Below are positions 27,064 through 38,880 of a stretch of DNA of 64,000 bases, in pieces. Numbering within the stretch: position 1 is the stretch's first letter; each line of letters starts with the position of its first letter. Where the stretch lies: positions 133,185,715 through 133,249,714 of the forward strand of contig CM031858.1 of the NCBI GenBank assembly GCA_018697195.1, read 5' to 3'. This DNA comes from Certhia americana. Its lineage: Eukaryota; Chordata; Aves; Passeriformes; Certhiidae. The notes under the pieces were generated by a model, which did no database searches, was not told the DNA's origin, and saw nothing but the letters and a program-made list of their open reading frames with translations. A program made the translations under genes and the position numbers.

Positions 27064-27499
27064 CACATAATAAAAAGTATTCCTTTACTTCAATTTAGAA
27101 AATATTCTCAAACAAATAATGCCATTCTCATTTTAAAAAACCAACAAAACCCAAAAATACATACACATTGCATAGCTGGCATAGATACCTCAGACACCCA
27201 GTGAATACATCATTGAAGCACATTCTGGGTTACAATTCTACTACTTTATTCTATTTTTAAATATTACTCAATTACATAAGACACATTTCCCAGCATCATT
27301 CTGCAGAGTCTCTGTGGAAGGCCATGAGAGTTGAAGACCTTTTTCACTTCCCAGGACAGAGACCAAAACCACTACACATGGTTACAATAACTCACTGGAA
27401 TTGTGATAGTTTGCGGTTGGCAGCACCTTGTCTTAGCACACAGCTTCTCAGAACCTGGCATCCAGCCAACAATTCCCCTGCTTCTGAACCAGCTGACAT

Positions 27500-28215
27500 A
27501 CTTGAAATGGAAAAACTGCAAAAGCATTCCCTGTTAGCCCTGCCACTGCTGGCTCATGGATCTGACCCGCTTCCTGACCTCCAGAACCCCCAGACCCTTC
27601 TCTGCAGAGCTGCTTTCCAACAAGTCACCCCCATCCTTTACTGGTCCCCAGTGTTATTCTTCCCCAGGTGCAGGACCTGCATTCATCTTTGCTGAATTTC
27701 AGACAATTCCTCTGCCCATCTCCCCAGCCTGCCCAGGTCCTTCTGAAGGGCTTCACAGCCCTCTGGGGTATCAGCCACTCCTCCCAGCTTTGTGCCATCA
27801 GTGAATTTGCTGAGGAGGCCTCTGCCCCTTCACCTGAGTCACTGATGGATAAGTTAAACAATACTGAGCCCAGCACTGAACCCTGGGGGGCACAACCAGT
27901 GACAGGCCTGAAACTACACCCTGTGATGCTGACCATAATCCTTCAAGCTGTGTCATTCAGCCAGTGCTCAATCCACCTCACCATCCATTCATCCAGCTCA
28001 CACTTTCTGAGTTTACCTATGAAGGTACCATGGGAGACATTGGCAAAAGCCTGGCAAAAGCCCATGTGCACAAAATCCACAGCTCTCCCTTGTCTATTCA
28101 GCCAACTGCCTCATCACAGAAGGTAATCAGATCAGTTAAGCATGAGTTCCCTTTGGTGAATCCATGGTGACTACTCCTGATAAATGTCTTGTCTTCCATG
28201 TGCTTAGAGATGGAC
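27500..28215 (-). mobile_element. CR1 LINE reverse transcriptase fragment (copy 1)
   Basis: On the minus strand the frame contains APQGSVLGSVLFNLSISDSG, the CR1 reverse transcriptase block PQGSVLGP(V/I)LFN. The plus strand shows the familiar reverse-complement text 'cacagccctctggggtatca', 'gaaccctggggggcac', 'tcaatccacctcaccatcca' and 'gttccctttggtgaatccat'. The FADDTKLG motif region is corrupted, so the element is dead. It lies in RRM2B intron 1 in the same direction as the gene. Confidence 0.85.
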
Positions 28216-28549
28216 AGTCACAGAGACTACAGCATACTGGAACCTCCTGCTCAAGCTATATCCCTTATCAGGGGTGCAGAGGAGTTTCACAGGCAGGCTA
28301 CTGTGAAAGGAGCCTTTCACAGACAGGCTCTAAATCAGCAGGCAGGCAGGCAGCTAGTGGCTACAAGACAATCCCATCTTCTTTAACTCCGTTTCAAGTG
28401 TGTGGCACATTCTGATCACCGCTGAGGCTTCTGAGCAGTCATCAAAGGATCATCCCTGCCTTGCCTTCCTGGTTCCAGGGGCCCTGGCAGGAGTGTGAGG
28501 GGCAGAAGGTAAAAGTCACTACGTCAACACTATTTTCAATCTGCACCCC

Positions 28550-28800
28550 AGATCCTCTTCTTTATGCTGTGATGGTGCATAAAACCTCTTGTACTTCAGT
28601 GTGTGACCAGTGCCCCTAGTCCCACCATGGGGCACCACTGAGAAGAACCTGGCTCTATCTCCTTTATTCCCTCCACTAGGTATTTTCACACACTCACAAA
28701 ATCCCCTGGAGTCTTCTCCAGGCTGATCAGTCCCAGAACTCACAGCCTCTCTTTGCATGACAGATGCTGCAGTTTCTTAATCATCAGCCCTTTGCAGGAC
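28550..28800 (-). mobile_element. Probable CR1 LINE 3'-region fragment (copy 1)
   Basis: Reverse-complement CR1-like text such as 'gtcttctccaggctgatcag', 'cacagcctctctttgcatga' and 'ctgcagtttcttaatcatc' is present. Because a 3' region lies upstream of the RT piece at 27,500-28,215 on the element strand, it must be a separate insertion. The edges are not clear. Confidence 0.6.
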
Positions 28801-29559
28801 ACATTCCTGCAATCTCAGTTATTCTGCAACTCCAAGAGACAAGTTCTGGTGATGACAATAAACAAAATGGACAACAAAATCTGCTTAGGGGTACTGAAAC
28901 GCCTTCCATTAATTTCAAATTCACCAAACTAGGAAATAATTAACATAAATACACACATACAACCATCACCCCACAGCTATCGCTGCTGGGCTACATGTGC
29001 AAGTATCACAGTTACATACCCTCCATCAGCTGTAGCCAAGGAAAAAGCTAAAGGTTCTGGGAGAGCCAGCACTGTGATGTGGAACATACACTCAGTGGTA
29101 TGCGACCATGAACCCTCACACTCCCTAGTAAGAGGCTGTACGTGCATCCCATGAGCTCCCAAAGCATTCAGGCCAGCCCTGGGCAGCACAGGCCATTCCA
29201 GCAGCAAGACTGGGAAGACCATTGCCATTCCTGGGAGCGATGGCTTGCACTGCACACTGTCTGTGGAGCACAAAACCTGCTGGTTCCACATGCCTGAGGC
29301 GATCACAGGACTACTATGCACTTCACTATGCGTATGCCACTGTTCAAAAGTGAACAGTAAGGGGTTTTCTTACACTTGTATTTAACATGGCACACCTGAT
29401 TTTGGATATTTGAGTACTGATGAGACACAAGGGTTCAAGAAGATCACCTGGGTTTCCCTGCCATGATGATCCTTTCTTCTTACACCTCAGCCTAGCTTAG
29501 CATGCTTAGACTGGGGGGACACCAGAACGTAGTTCAGCCGCCTCCCAGGGACAGATCTG

Positions 29560-30205
29560 CCTGCTCCACAGGGCCTGGGAAGCCAGGAGCATCACCAACA
29601 TCCACACCTGCCTCCACGGCAGCTCGGGGCAGAGAAGACGAGCTCTGCCTTCTGGGCCCCGGCAGGAGCAGAAGCCCCGGGGCTGCGCTGCCCAGCCCCC
29701 GTGCCAAGCAGCCCGCGGCCTCCGCTCCCAGGCCCGCATCCCCGGCAGGTGCAGCCGGCGCTCTCCGGGGCCGCGGTGCCCGAGCGCTCCGGCCCTGCCA
29801 AGCCCGGCCGGGACAAGGGTGCGGGGGGACAGGCCCGTGCCCTTTGCAGGGCTCTCCGAAGCAGCAGATCCCCTGTGCCCGGCGTCGCCCCGGGGCCGGC
29901 CCGACCTGGCCCGGCGGGGCGGGGAGGCCGCGGGGCCCGGCCGGGCAGGGCTGTGCTGCGATGCCGCCGCCGCGCCGTTCCCGGAGCCCCCGCCGGACCG
30001 GCCACGCTCCGTGCCCCCCGGCCTACCCCGCTGCGGAGCCGCCGCCTCCTGCGGCGCAGCGGCCCCGGCACTCGCCACTGGCCTGGGCGGGACTGCGCGC
30101 GAGGGGCGGGGGCGGAGGAAGGGGGGGACGGCAGGCCAACGGGCCGCTCCTCACCGGGGAGGACTCAGAAATTGCAATTAAAAACAGACGCGGCGGCGTG
30201 TGGAG
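29560..30205 (-). promoter_or_regulatory. RRM2B: CpG island, RRM2B promoter region (copy 1)
   Basis: A sharp GC- and CpG-rich block in otherwise AT-rich DNA, lying upstream of RRM2B exon 2 on the gene strand. This is the expected place for the promoter and exon 1 of this housekeeping-like gene. A possible exon 1 donor GTAGGCC lies at 30,020-30,026 (minus), but the triplet aligned to the copy 2 ATG reads GTG here (30,076-30,078). Long plus-strand frames through the island reflect GC richness. Confidence 0.7.
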
Positions 30206-31842
30206 GCGCCGCCAAGGGCTGTCCGTGAAAGTTACGATTGAATTTGTTTCTCTACCTTCTTGCAACCAGAGAGTTCAAAAGCTTCGGGTTGTCACCTTTC
30301 TAGAAAGGTACAGTTCCGAGTGCTGCTTTAAGAATAGTGTTCTTTAAGAATTCGGCATTTTTTTGGTTAAAGGCACCTGGATTGCCCCAGTGACTGAGAC
30401 CATGCCAGCTCTCTCCCAAGCATGGGAAAGGGGGAGTAGGATCAGGGGTCCCTGGGCTGCCTCTGTTTTGTGACGGCTTTCTTTAGACCTTGTGAGAGAC
30501 GTCAACCCACCAGGGCAGAGGCTCAAGAAAAAGTTCCGTGTGAGATCTGTAAGATTGAGCACAAGAACAGCTATGGTTTTCTACATGGAGTTTTCTGAGG
30601 AGCAGAAAAACACGGGCGCTGAGCCCAGCAAGTGACGGAAAAGCACAGCAGGAACATGAAAAAAACACAGTAAATGAGGAAAGGTGGATTCACATTAACA
30701 TATCTGTTGTTAACTGTACACGTATTTTGAGAAATCCTTGAAGTTTCATTCCCAGAGATCCCAGACAAGCTGTTTAATCTTTAGTCCAACAACGTGCATC
30801 TTTCACGCATGTAGAGTACCAGGGATTCCAGCTTTTTGTCCAGAGCAATTTAGAGGATAATCACCTGGGTAGAGCAAACCAACAACGACCCATTTAGAGA
30901 CAAATTCTAGTTGGTGTGTCTTAATACCCGTCTGTGGTGGTTAAGGGGGAGATGCATGACAGTTCTGGATCAAAACCACAAATCAAAGCAATCCTTTGTG
31001 ACAGTGATTGCTAGTAGTTGCCTAGGCTCCAAAGTTGATTGTCCTGGTGACTGTTTCAGAGTTCCAAATAAGGAAAATGCTTGTCCTGACAGGGGGATAA
31101 GATCTTACCATACATAACCATAGTCAACAGGAAATGCTCAAGTGTTGGAAATAAGTGCCCTCTTCTGCACAGCCAATGTCTCTACTTACATTTGGTGCCT
31201 AAAGATGCACAGAAAAGGAAAACTAATGGGAAAGGGATAAATAAACCAAAACGCATGTGGCTGTTCTTGCACCTCCACACAATCTGCCAACTTTTGTTAG
31301 CTTTGTTTGATAAAACAAATTAAAATCACGTAACACACTGAAATAAGACAAAGCACATACAATGAAATACAGCATTATGCAACGGTTTTCCAGGTTTCAG
31401 ATTAACTCAGCTGTACCTACAATATCCCTATTAAGGACACATACGACTCCATGACAGGTGTGGAACCTGTAATCCCTCACCTAGTTCCTCAATGCGCGCA
31501 GCTGGTCTTCGGCTCTAGCAAACGTAGCACTCTCGGACTTTGAACAATAATACTCTTTCTTCCCTCCCCCACAAGAGTTAATTTTGGGGGGGGAATACTC
31601 AGTTGCCTTTTAAAATGGGTTATAAGTATACTTATGTAGATGAAAATTCCATTTCAGGTAAACAAGGGAATTTCATTTAAATAAAGTGAAATCGCTTTTC
31701 AGCTGAAGCACTGTCACTCTCAAAATATCATTTTTTGTGAATATTTCAGTATGTCAAACACCTAAAATTTCGTGTAGTTCCTTGTAGGGAAACTTACCAT
31801 AGGTTGTGGCAACAATCTATTTTCCAGTAGGTGTACCTAAAC

Positions 31843-31942
31843 NNNNNNNNNNNNNNNNNNNNNNNNNNNNNNNNNNNNNNNNNNNNNNNNNNNNNNNNNN
31901 NNNNNNNNNNNNNNNNNNNNNNNNNNNNNNNNNNNNNNNNNN
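31843..31942. other. Assembly gap of 100 N
   Basis: Exactly 100 unknown bases, a size often used for a gap of unknown length. It separates two copies of the same sequence, so the true distance could be negative (an overlap). Confidence 0.99.
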
Positions 31943-32429
31943 CCATATAAAAATTATTCCTTTACTTCATTAGAAAATATTCTCAACAAATATGCCATTC
32001 ATCATTCTTAAAAACCAACAAAACCCAAAATACACTACCCATTGCTATCGGCTAGATACCTCAGACACCCATGACTACACATTGAAAGCACAATCTGGTT
32101 ACAATTCTACTTACCTTTATTCCTATTTTTAAAGTACATTACTCTTACCCAACGACATTTCCCAGCATCATTTGCAGAGTCTCTGTGGAAGGCCATGAGA
32201 GTTGAAGACCTCTTTTCACTTCCCAGGACAGAGACCAAAACCACTACACATGGTTACCATACGCACTGGACATTGTGATAGTTTGCGGTTGTCGCACCTG
32301 TCGTTAGAACCATCTTCTCAGAACCTGTGCAATCCAGCCAAACAATTCCCTGCGTCTGAACCAGCTGACATAATTAAACATGGAAAACTGCAAAAGCATT
32401 CCCTGTTACCCTTCCCCACTGCTGGCTCA

Positions 32430-33125
32430 CATGTATGCTGACCAGGGCTGTGCTGACCTCCGAACCCCCAGCCCTTCTCCTGCAGAGCTCGTTCCAACAA
32501 GTCACGCCCCTCCCTTTACTGGTCCCCAGTGTTATTCCCTTCCCCAGGTCAGCCCTGCATTCATCTTTGGCTGAAAATTTCAGCTGCAATTCCGTCTGCC
32601 CATCTCCACAGCTGCCCAGGCCGTCTGAAGGGCTTCACAGCCCTCTGGGGTATCAGCCAACTCCTCCCGCCTTTGTCCAGCAGTGAACATTTGCTGAGGA
32701 GGCCCTCGGGCCCCCTTCATCACCTGATCCCTGATGATAAGTAAACATACTGACCCAGCACTGAACCCTGGGGGGCACAGACCAGTGACGCCTGAAACTC
32801 CACCTCTGTGATGCTGACCATAATCCTTCAGACTGGTCATTCAGCCAGTTCTCAATCCACCTCACCATACCATTCATCATCAGCTCCAACTTCTTTCTGA
32901 GTTTCCCTATGAGGACCGATGGGAGACATTGCAAAATCCGTGGCCAAAGCCCATGTGCCAAAAATTCACAGCTCCTCCCTTGTCATTCAGCCAACTGCCC
33001 ACTCATCACATAAGTAATCAGATCAGTTTAAGCAATGAGTTTCCCTTTGTTAATCCCTGGTGACGACTCCTATAACTGTCTTGTCTTCCATGTGCTAGTA
33101 GTGGAACAGTCACAATAGACTACAG
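32430..33125 (-). mobile_element. CR1 LINE reverse transcriptase fragment (copy 2)
   Basis: Same insertion as at 27,500-28,215, with shared text 'cacagccctctggggtatca' and 'gaaccctggggggcacag'. Its minus-strand frame is broken further by indels absent from copy 1. Shared breakpoints show that this is one element seen twice, not two insertions. Confidence 0.85.
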
Positions 33126-33469
33126 CATACTGGAACCTCCTGCTCAATCTATATCCCTTATCCAGGGGCATAGGAGTTTCAAACAGGCAGGCTACTTTAA
33201 GGAGCCTTTCCAACAGGCTCTAAATCAGCAGGCAGGCAGGCAGCTAGTTGGCTACAGACACTCCCTCTTCATTTAACTCCGTTTCAGTGTGTGTCACAAT
33301 CTGAATCTCACCGCTGAGCGCTGTCTGAGACGAGTCCAGACAAAGGATCATCCCTGCCTTGCCTGCATGGTTTTCCGAGGCCCTGGTCACGGAGTGGTGA
33401 TGGGCAAGAAGTAAAAGTCACTAGCGTCAACACTCTTTTCAATCTGCACCCCAGATCCTCATTCTTTAT

Positions 33470-33715
33470 TGCTGTGATGGGCATAAACCTCTTGTACTGT
33501 CAGTGTGGTGAAACCATGCCCCAGGTCCCCACCATGGGCCCACTTATTTATAAAACCTGGCTCTAATCCTCCTTTTATTCCCTCCCCTATATTTTCACAC
33601 CTCCACAAAATCCCCCTGGAGGTCCTTCCTCCAGGCGTGATCAGTCCCAGAACGCACAGCCGTCCGTGTTGTGCTGACAGATCTGCAGTTTTCTTAATCA
33701 TCACCCTTTGCCAGG
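33470..33715 (-). mobile_element. Probable CR1 LINE 3'-region fragment (copy 2)
   Basis: The counterpart of 28,550-28,800, with shared text such as 'gatcagtcccagaac' and 'ttcttaatcatca', but carrying extra indels. Confidence 0.55.
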
Positions 33716-34489
33716 ATCACTTCCTGCAAATCTCAGTTATTCCTGCAGACTCGCAAAATAGACCAAGTTCTGGGTGATGACAATAAACTAAATGGAAACA
33801 AATCTGCTTAGGGGTACTGAAACGCACTTTCCATTAATTCAAATTCACCAAACAGGAATAAGTAACATAAATACCACACATACAAACCCATCACCCCACA
33901 GCTAATCCTCTGCTGGCTACCTGTGCCAAGTATCACAGTTACATACCCTCCATCAACTGTAGCGACCAAGGAAAAGCTAAGAGGTTCGTGGGAGAGCCCA
34001 GCACTGTTGATGTGGAACATACACTCCGTGTGTATGCTACCATTAACCCATCCACCTCTCACTAAGTAAGAAGGTAGTTACTTGCAATCCCATGAGCTAC
34101 CAAAGCATTCCACGCCAGCCTGCAGCACACCATCCCGCAAACTGGGAATACCATTGCCATTCCTTGGGAGCGATGGCTTTCCCTGCACCCCTGTCGGTGG
34201 AGCACAAACCTGCTGGTTCTACAGCCCTGATCGATCCACAGGACTTACTATGCACTCACTTATGCATATGCCACAACTGTTCAAAAGTGAACAGTAAGGG
34301 GTTTTCTCTCACTTGTATTTTAACATGGCACACCTTGATTTTGGATATTTGGTACTGTGATGAGACACAATGGTTCAAGATCACCTGGGTTTCCCTGCCA
34401 TGCTGATCCTGTTTCTTCTTACACCTCATCCTACATTAGCATTCTTAACTGGCGGGCAACCAGAACGTATTCAGCCGCCTCCCAGAGAC

Positions 34490-35130
34490 AGATCCTCCAG
34501 CCTGCTCCACGGGCCTGGAAGCAGGAACATCACCAACATACCCACACCTGCTCCACGGCGTCGGTCAGAGAAGACGAGCCTCTTCTGGGCCCCGGGCAGG
34601 ACAGAAGCCCCGGGCTGCTCTGCCCAGCCCCCGTGCCAAGCAGCCCGCGCCTCCGCTCCCAGGCCCGCATCCCCGGCCAGGTGGGCAAGCCGTCGCTCTC
34701 CGGCCAGGGTGCCCGAGCGCTCCGGCCCTGCCAAGCCCGGCGTACGGGTTCGGGGGGACAGCGCCAGTGCCCTTGCATGTCTCCCCTCCGAAGCAGCAGA
34801 TCCCCTGTTCCCGGGGGTCGCCCCCCGGGGCCGTGTCCCGACCTGCGCCCTGCGGGCTGGGAGTCCGCGGGGCCCGGCCGGGCAGGGCTGTGCTGCGATG
34901 CCGCCGCCTGCGATCCGTCTCCCGGACCCCCGCCCGGCCCGTCCCCGCTCCGTGCCCGCCCGGCCTACCCCCGCCGCGGAGCCGCGCCGCCTCCCTGGCG
35001 GCGCCGCGCCGGGCAACCCGGCCTTCGCCCATCTGCCCGGCCGGGACGCCCGCGAGTGGCGGTGCGGAGGAAGGGGAACGGCCATGGCCAAGGCCGCTCC
35101 TCCCCCGGGGAGGACTCAGAAATTGCATAA
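34490..35130 (-). promoter_or_regulatory. RRM2B: CpG island, RRM2B promoter region (copy 2)
   Basis: The counterpart of the island at 29,560-30,205, with many small length differences. If the duplication is false, this and copy 1 are one promoter. This copy retains a candidate start codon on the RRM2B strand. Confidence 0.7.
34969..35032 (-). CDS. RRM2B: Candidate RRM2B exon 1 coding part (in copy 2)
   Basis: On the minus strand an ATG at 35,030-35,032 opens MGEGRVARRGAAREA and is followed by a donor-like G|GTAGGCC at 34,967-34,968. The MG(E/D) start agrees with human RRM2B as I recall it. The coding length is 64 bp, yet exon 2 starts on a codon boundary and needs a multiple of three, so at least one indel error or a different donor must be assumed. 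Copy 1 differs here (GTG in place of ATG). The call is tentative. Confidence 0.3.
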
Positions 35131-36984
35131 CACAGAGCGGCGGCGTTTGGAGGCGCTCGCCAAGGGCCTGTCCGTGAAAGTACGATTGATATTTGTTTCT
35201 CTCCCTTCTTGCAACCAGAGAGCTTCAAAAGATTCGGGTGTCCCCTTTCTAGAAAGGTAACGTTCGGTGCTGCTTTAAGAATTCGTGTTCCTTTAAGAAT
35301 TTCGGCAATTTTTTTAAAGGCACCTGGCTGCCCCAGTGACTGAGACCTGCCCTGTCTCTATTCCCAAGCATGGGAAGGGGGAGTCAGATCAGCTGGGCTC
35401 CTCTGGGCTGCCTCTGTTTGCTGCGGCTTTTTTAGACCTTGTGAGAGACGCTCAAGCCCCACCAGGGCAGAGGCTAAGAAAAGTTCCGTGGTGAGATCTG
35501 TGATTGAGCACAAGAACAGCTCTGGTTTTCTTACATGGAGTTTTCTGAGGAGCAGAAACACGTGCCTGAGCAGCAAGTGACTGAAAAGCACAGCAGGAAC
35601 AGAAAAACAGTAAATGAGGAAAGGTGGATTCACATTAACAATATCTGTTGTTAACCTGTACACTGTTATTTCTGAGAAATCCTTGAAGTTTCATTTCCCA
35701 GAGATCCCTATACAAGCTGTTTAATCTTTATGTCCAACAACAGTTCCACTCTTATCACGCATGTAGAGTACCAGGGATTCCAGCTTTTTGTCCAGAGCAA
35801 TTAGAGGAACACTCACTGTTGTAGAGCAAACCAAACTGACCCATTTAGAGACAAATTCTAGTGGTGTGTATAATACAGTCTGCTGGTGGTTTAAGGGGGA
35901 GATGCATGACTTTCTGGATCAAAACCAACAAACAGCAATCCTATTGTGACATTGACTTGCCTAGTAGTTGCCTTAGGCTCCAAGTCTGATTGTCCTGGTT
36001 ACTGTTTCAGAGTTCCCTAAATAAGGAAATGCTCTGTCCTGACAGGGACTAAGATCTACCATAAATTAATACCATTAGCAACAGAAAACTGCTCAAGTGT
36101 TTGGAAATAAGCTGCCCTTATTATGCACAGCAAATGTCTACTTACATGGTGCCTAAAGATGCACAGAAAAGGAAAAATACTGGAAAGGAATAACCAAAAA
36201 GCATGTGGCTGTTCTTGCACCTCCACAAAAATCTGCCAACTTCTGTTAGCTTTGTTTTATAAAAATTAAATCACGTACACAACACTGAAATACAGACAAG
36301 CACATACAAATGAAATACAGCATTATGCACGGTTTTTCCAGGTTTCAGATTACTCAGCTGTACCTACAATATCCTATTAAGAACAAGCTCCCTGACAGGT
36401 GGTGGAACCTGTATCCCTCCCCTAGTTCCTCACTGCTGCAGCAGCTGTCCTGCTCTAGCAAACGTAGTCATCTCTGCTTTAACCATAATATCTCTTTCTT
36501 CCCTCCCCCAAAAAGAGTTACTTTTGGGGGGAATACTCAGTTGCCTTTTAAAATGGGTTATAAGTCTAATTATGTATATGAAAATTCCATTTCAGGTAAA
36601 CTGAAGAATTTTCATTTATAAATTAAAGTGAAATCTGCTTTTCAGCTGAGCACTGTTCACTCTCAAAATATCATTTTGTGAATAATTTCAGTATGTCTAA
36701 CACCTAAAATTTCTTGTAGTCTCCTTGTAGGGAAACCTACCATAGGTTGTGGCAACAATCTGTTTTCCAGTAGGTGTACCTAACTACAGTATTCAAGCAT
36801 ACTTATTTGGTTAGCTGCCATTGCCACTGGACAAAGGAATACTCAAGTTTCACTATTATGAAAAAAAAAGCCCTGAAACACCTGGGAGCAACGAACTGCC
36901 TCTTGTTATACTAAATAATCTATCACTATAAGAGTAGTTTGGGGTGATAATAAACAAAAAATACCTTTATATTAAGCCATTGAC

Positions 36985-37003
36985 GGGGGGGGGGGGGGGG
37001 GGG
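36985..37003 (+). repeat. Homopolymer of 19 G
   Basis: An uninterrupted run of G follows 'ttgac' and precedes 'aatagtctc', about 200 bp beyond the end of duplicated copy 2. Such a run is prone to length error and could form G-quadruplex structures. Confidence 0.95.
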
Positions 37004-38759
37004 AATAGTCTCTTACAGGATTGTGTTTCAAGCAAGACATGAAGTTATCCTCTTAGACAGCTCCACAAAAAATCCATTAAAAAAATATAAAAAAATAACA
37101 GCCCTCCACACTTCTCAATTCAGCAAATCTGAGATAGCTGCAAATGAAAGCCACAAAAGAAATTTCCAACTAGCAAAGGATCTATCGGAGTTCCTGACCA
37201 GAAGTGCTGATGGGCAATGACTGCACTGTGATGGAAGCCACATTCGTTATGAAGCATGTACATCTGTTCCAGTTGTGGGCTCTACAGCCCACAGAGATCA
37301 TGTGGAAACTTCCAGCACTGTGAGTTCCAGGTAGTCACTGAAGCCTTCACATGACCCATTCACCTTCGCGTTTTAATGTGTGAACGTGCATTCTACCTCA
37401 GAATAAGCTGAAATCCACACATGCTGAAATCCATTTAATTTGAATGTGCAGAATTTTCTACTTGATTTTAGCAGACCTGTTACTAAACAGGCAAACTAAA
37501 GAGTTCAGAAAAAAGGTCAAATCCTACAAAGCTTGAAAAGAGGAAAGGAATCAGAGCTCCTGAGTGACGTATCCAGTTTGCCTTACACAAAGGAAGCCAA
37601 AAATATCCAAGTGTCAGTGAAGTAAAGAGCATGGACAAAGAAGCAGCTCTGAATGGCATTTACAGATGCACAGAGAGACATGATCCACAGGCTATGGCAC
37701 CCTATAAAGAGGGAGTTAGGGCACAGCAGTAAGCATAGAAAGGAGGTGGTTAATACAAACTTAGTGAACAATCTTTCACATGGTGTTAAGGGTGACCAGG
37801 AGCTGAATTCCAGCTCTACTTGAGAAGCAATCATACAGGAGGTGGTTGGTGGTGGCTGGGGAACTTCTCCCATCTGCATGCCAACTACCATGGAGAGGTG
37901 CAGTCCTGCCCCCTACACACTTCTCAGATGCATGAAGTAAACCTTTGAAAAACAGCAGGTCTGTATGATTTGCACAACTGCATACAAAGACAAACACTAA
38001 GTGTTGAGGAAAATTTCCTTTTCTCTGCCTCCCTGAATGCTGCTGTGTAAGCATTTTGGTTTGGATTCACAAGTTTTCCAGTTTACAGCTTAATCACTGC
38101 TTATTACCTCGTGACCAAATGATTAACTTGCAGGAAAGAAAAGTCACTTCCAAACCACACAGGTGGGAAAGACCACTTGATGACAAGTCCATACAATTTT
38201 TCATTCCTGGAAAGTTACCAAAACTGGAGCAAGTGATTTACCTTGTGTTGGATACAGCTAGCTAAGCAACAGAAACCAAAGCCAAGAATTAGTCAGAGAA
38301 ATTAGCACTAAAGTATCAGTTTTCCCTAGATTCAGATTAGGACCTACTCTAGTAGTTGGTCATAACATTTTATTAGCAGCTACCTTTATTTCCTCTTTCA
38401 GCAATGGTGAAAAGCTAAGGATTTAGATTATTAAGAAATGTAAAGATTACAGAATTTAACTAGTTTCTCTACCACATTTTAAGTGAACTAACAGAAGGGC
38501 TTAAGTCAAAGGGAGAGGAGGTGTATGATTTTAATAAACATTTTTCTTATTAAAATCTCAATATAGTTTAAATATACCGTACAGAGGAAAAAAGCTATTT
38601 ATAAAGCTACATACATATTTCAAGTCAATGACGACAGCATATATCATTCTAAATTCCCTCTCTGCTTATCAGAATGCCTTGTGTGTGTATATATGGTGAG
38701 CTACTGTGCTATCTGCATAACTTTTGTCTAGCTATACATTACAGGACTAAAAAAATGTT

Positions 38760-38880
38760 TAAGCTATATACAGAAATATATATACATATAACATATATTT
38801 ATATGTTATACATACACATACACTTATATACATATACACACAATACATATATATATACACAGTACTTTACATGTATATAT
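38760..38880. repeat. AT-rich (TA/CATA)n microsatellite
   Basis: An imperfect array of TATA, ACATA and TATACACA words, for example 'atatatatacatataacata' and 'acatatatatatacacag'. Its translation is an unconvincing Tyr/Ile/Thr-rich frame. Confidence 0.85.

Larger units (their letters stand above)
27064..31842. repeat. Direct duplication, copy 1 (left of 100-N gap)
   Basis: This 4.78-kb block recurs at 31,943-36,784 in the same order and orientation, including the same CR1 pieces, the same CpG island and the same flanks. Differences are mostly one- or two-base insertions and deletions scattered along the whole length. The block ends exactly at the gap ('aggtgtacctaaac' then N). This geometry is what two overlapping contig ends placed side by side would give. 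See copy 2. Confidence 0.93.
31943..36784. repeat. Direct duplication, copy 2 (right of 100-N gap)
   Basis: The first bases after the gap ('tataaaaattattcctttac') match copy 1 from 27,064, and the match continues to 'gtgtacctaac' at 36,784, where copy 1 has run into the gap. Small indels relative to copy 1 are very frequent over the whole block, also in homopolymers (for example GGGGGG versus GGC in the run after 'cttagact'). This copy connects to the intergenic DNA before UBR5. Confidence 0.93.

Noticed and set aside
29502..30347. 281-codon plus-strand open frame, with similar long frames on both strands
   Set aside because: It lies in a CpG island where stop codons are rare, overlaps other long frames on both strands, and the counterpart in copy 2 diverges through frameshifts. 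No domain is visible.
34370..35260. 296-codon plus-strand open frame
   Set aside because: Same CpG-island effect in the second copy. Its sequence differs from the copy 1 frame because of indels, which is not how a real coding exon behaves.
27064..36784. A genuine segmental duplication creating two RRM2B promoters
   Set aside because: Both inner edges coincide with the 100-N gap and the differences are mostly small indels, so an assembly overlap explains it more simply. Kept as a testable alternative.
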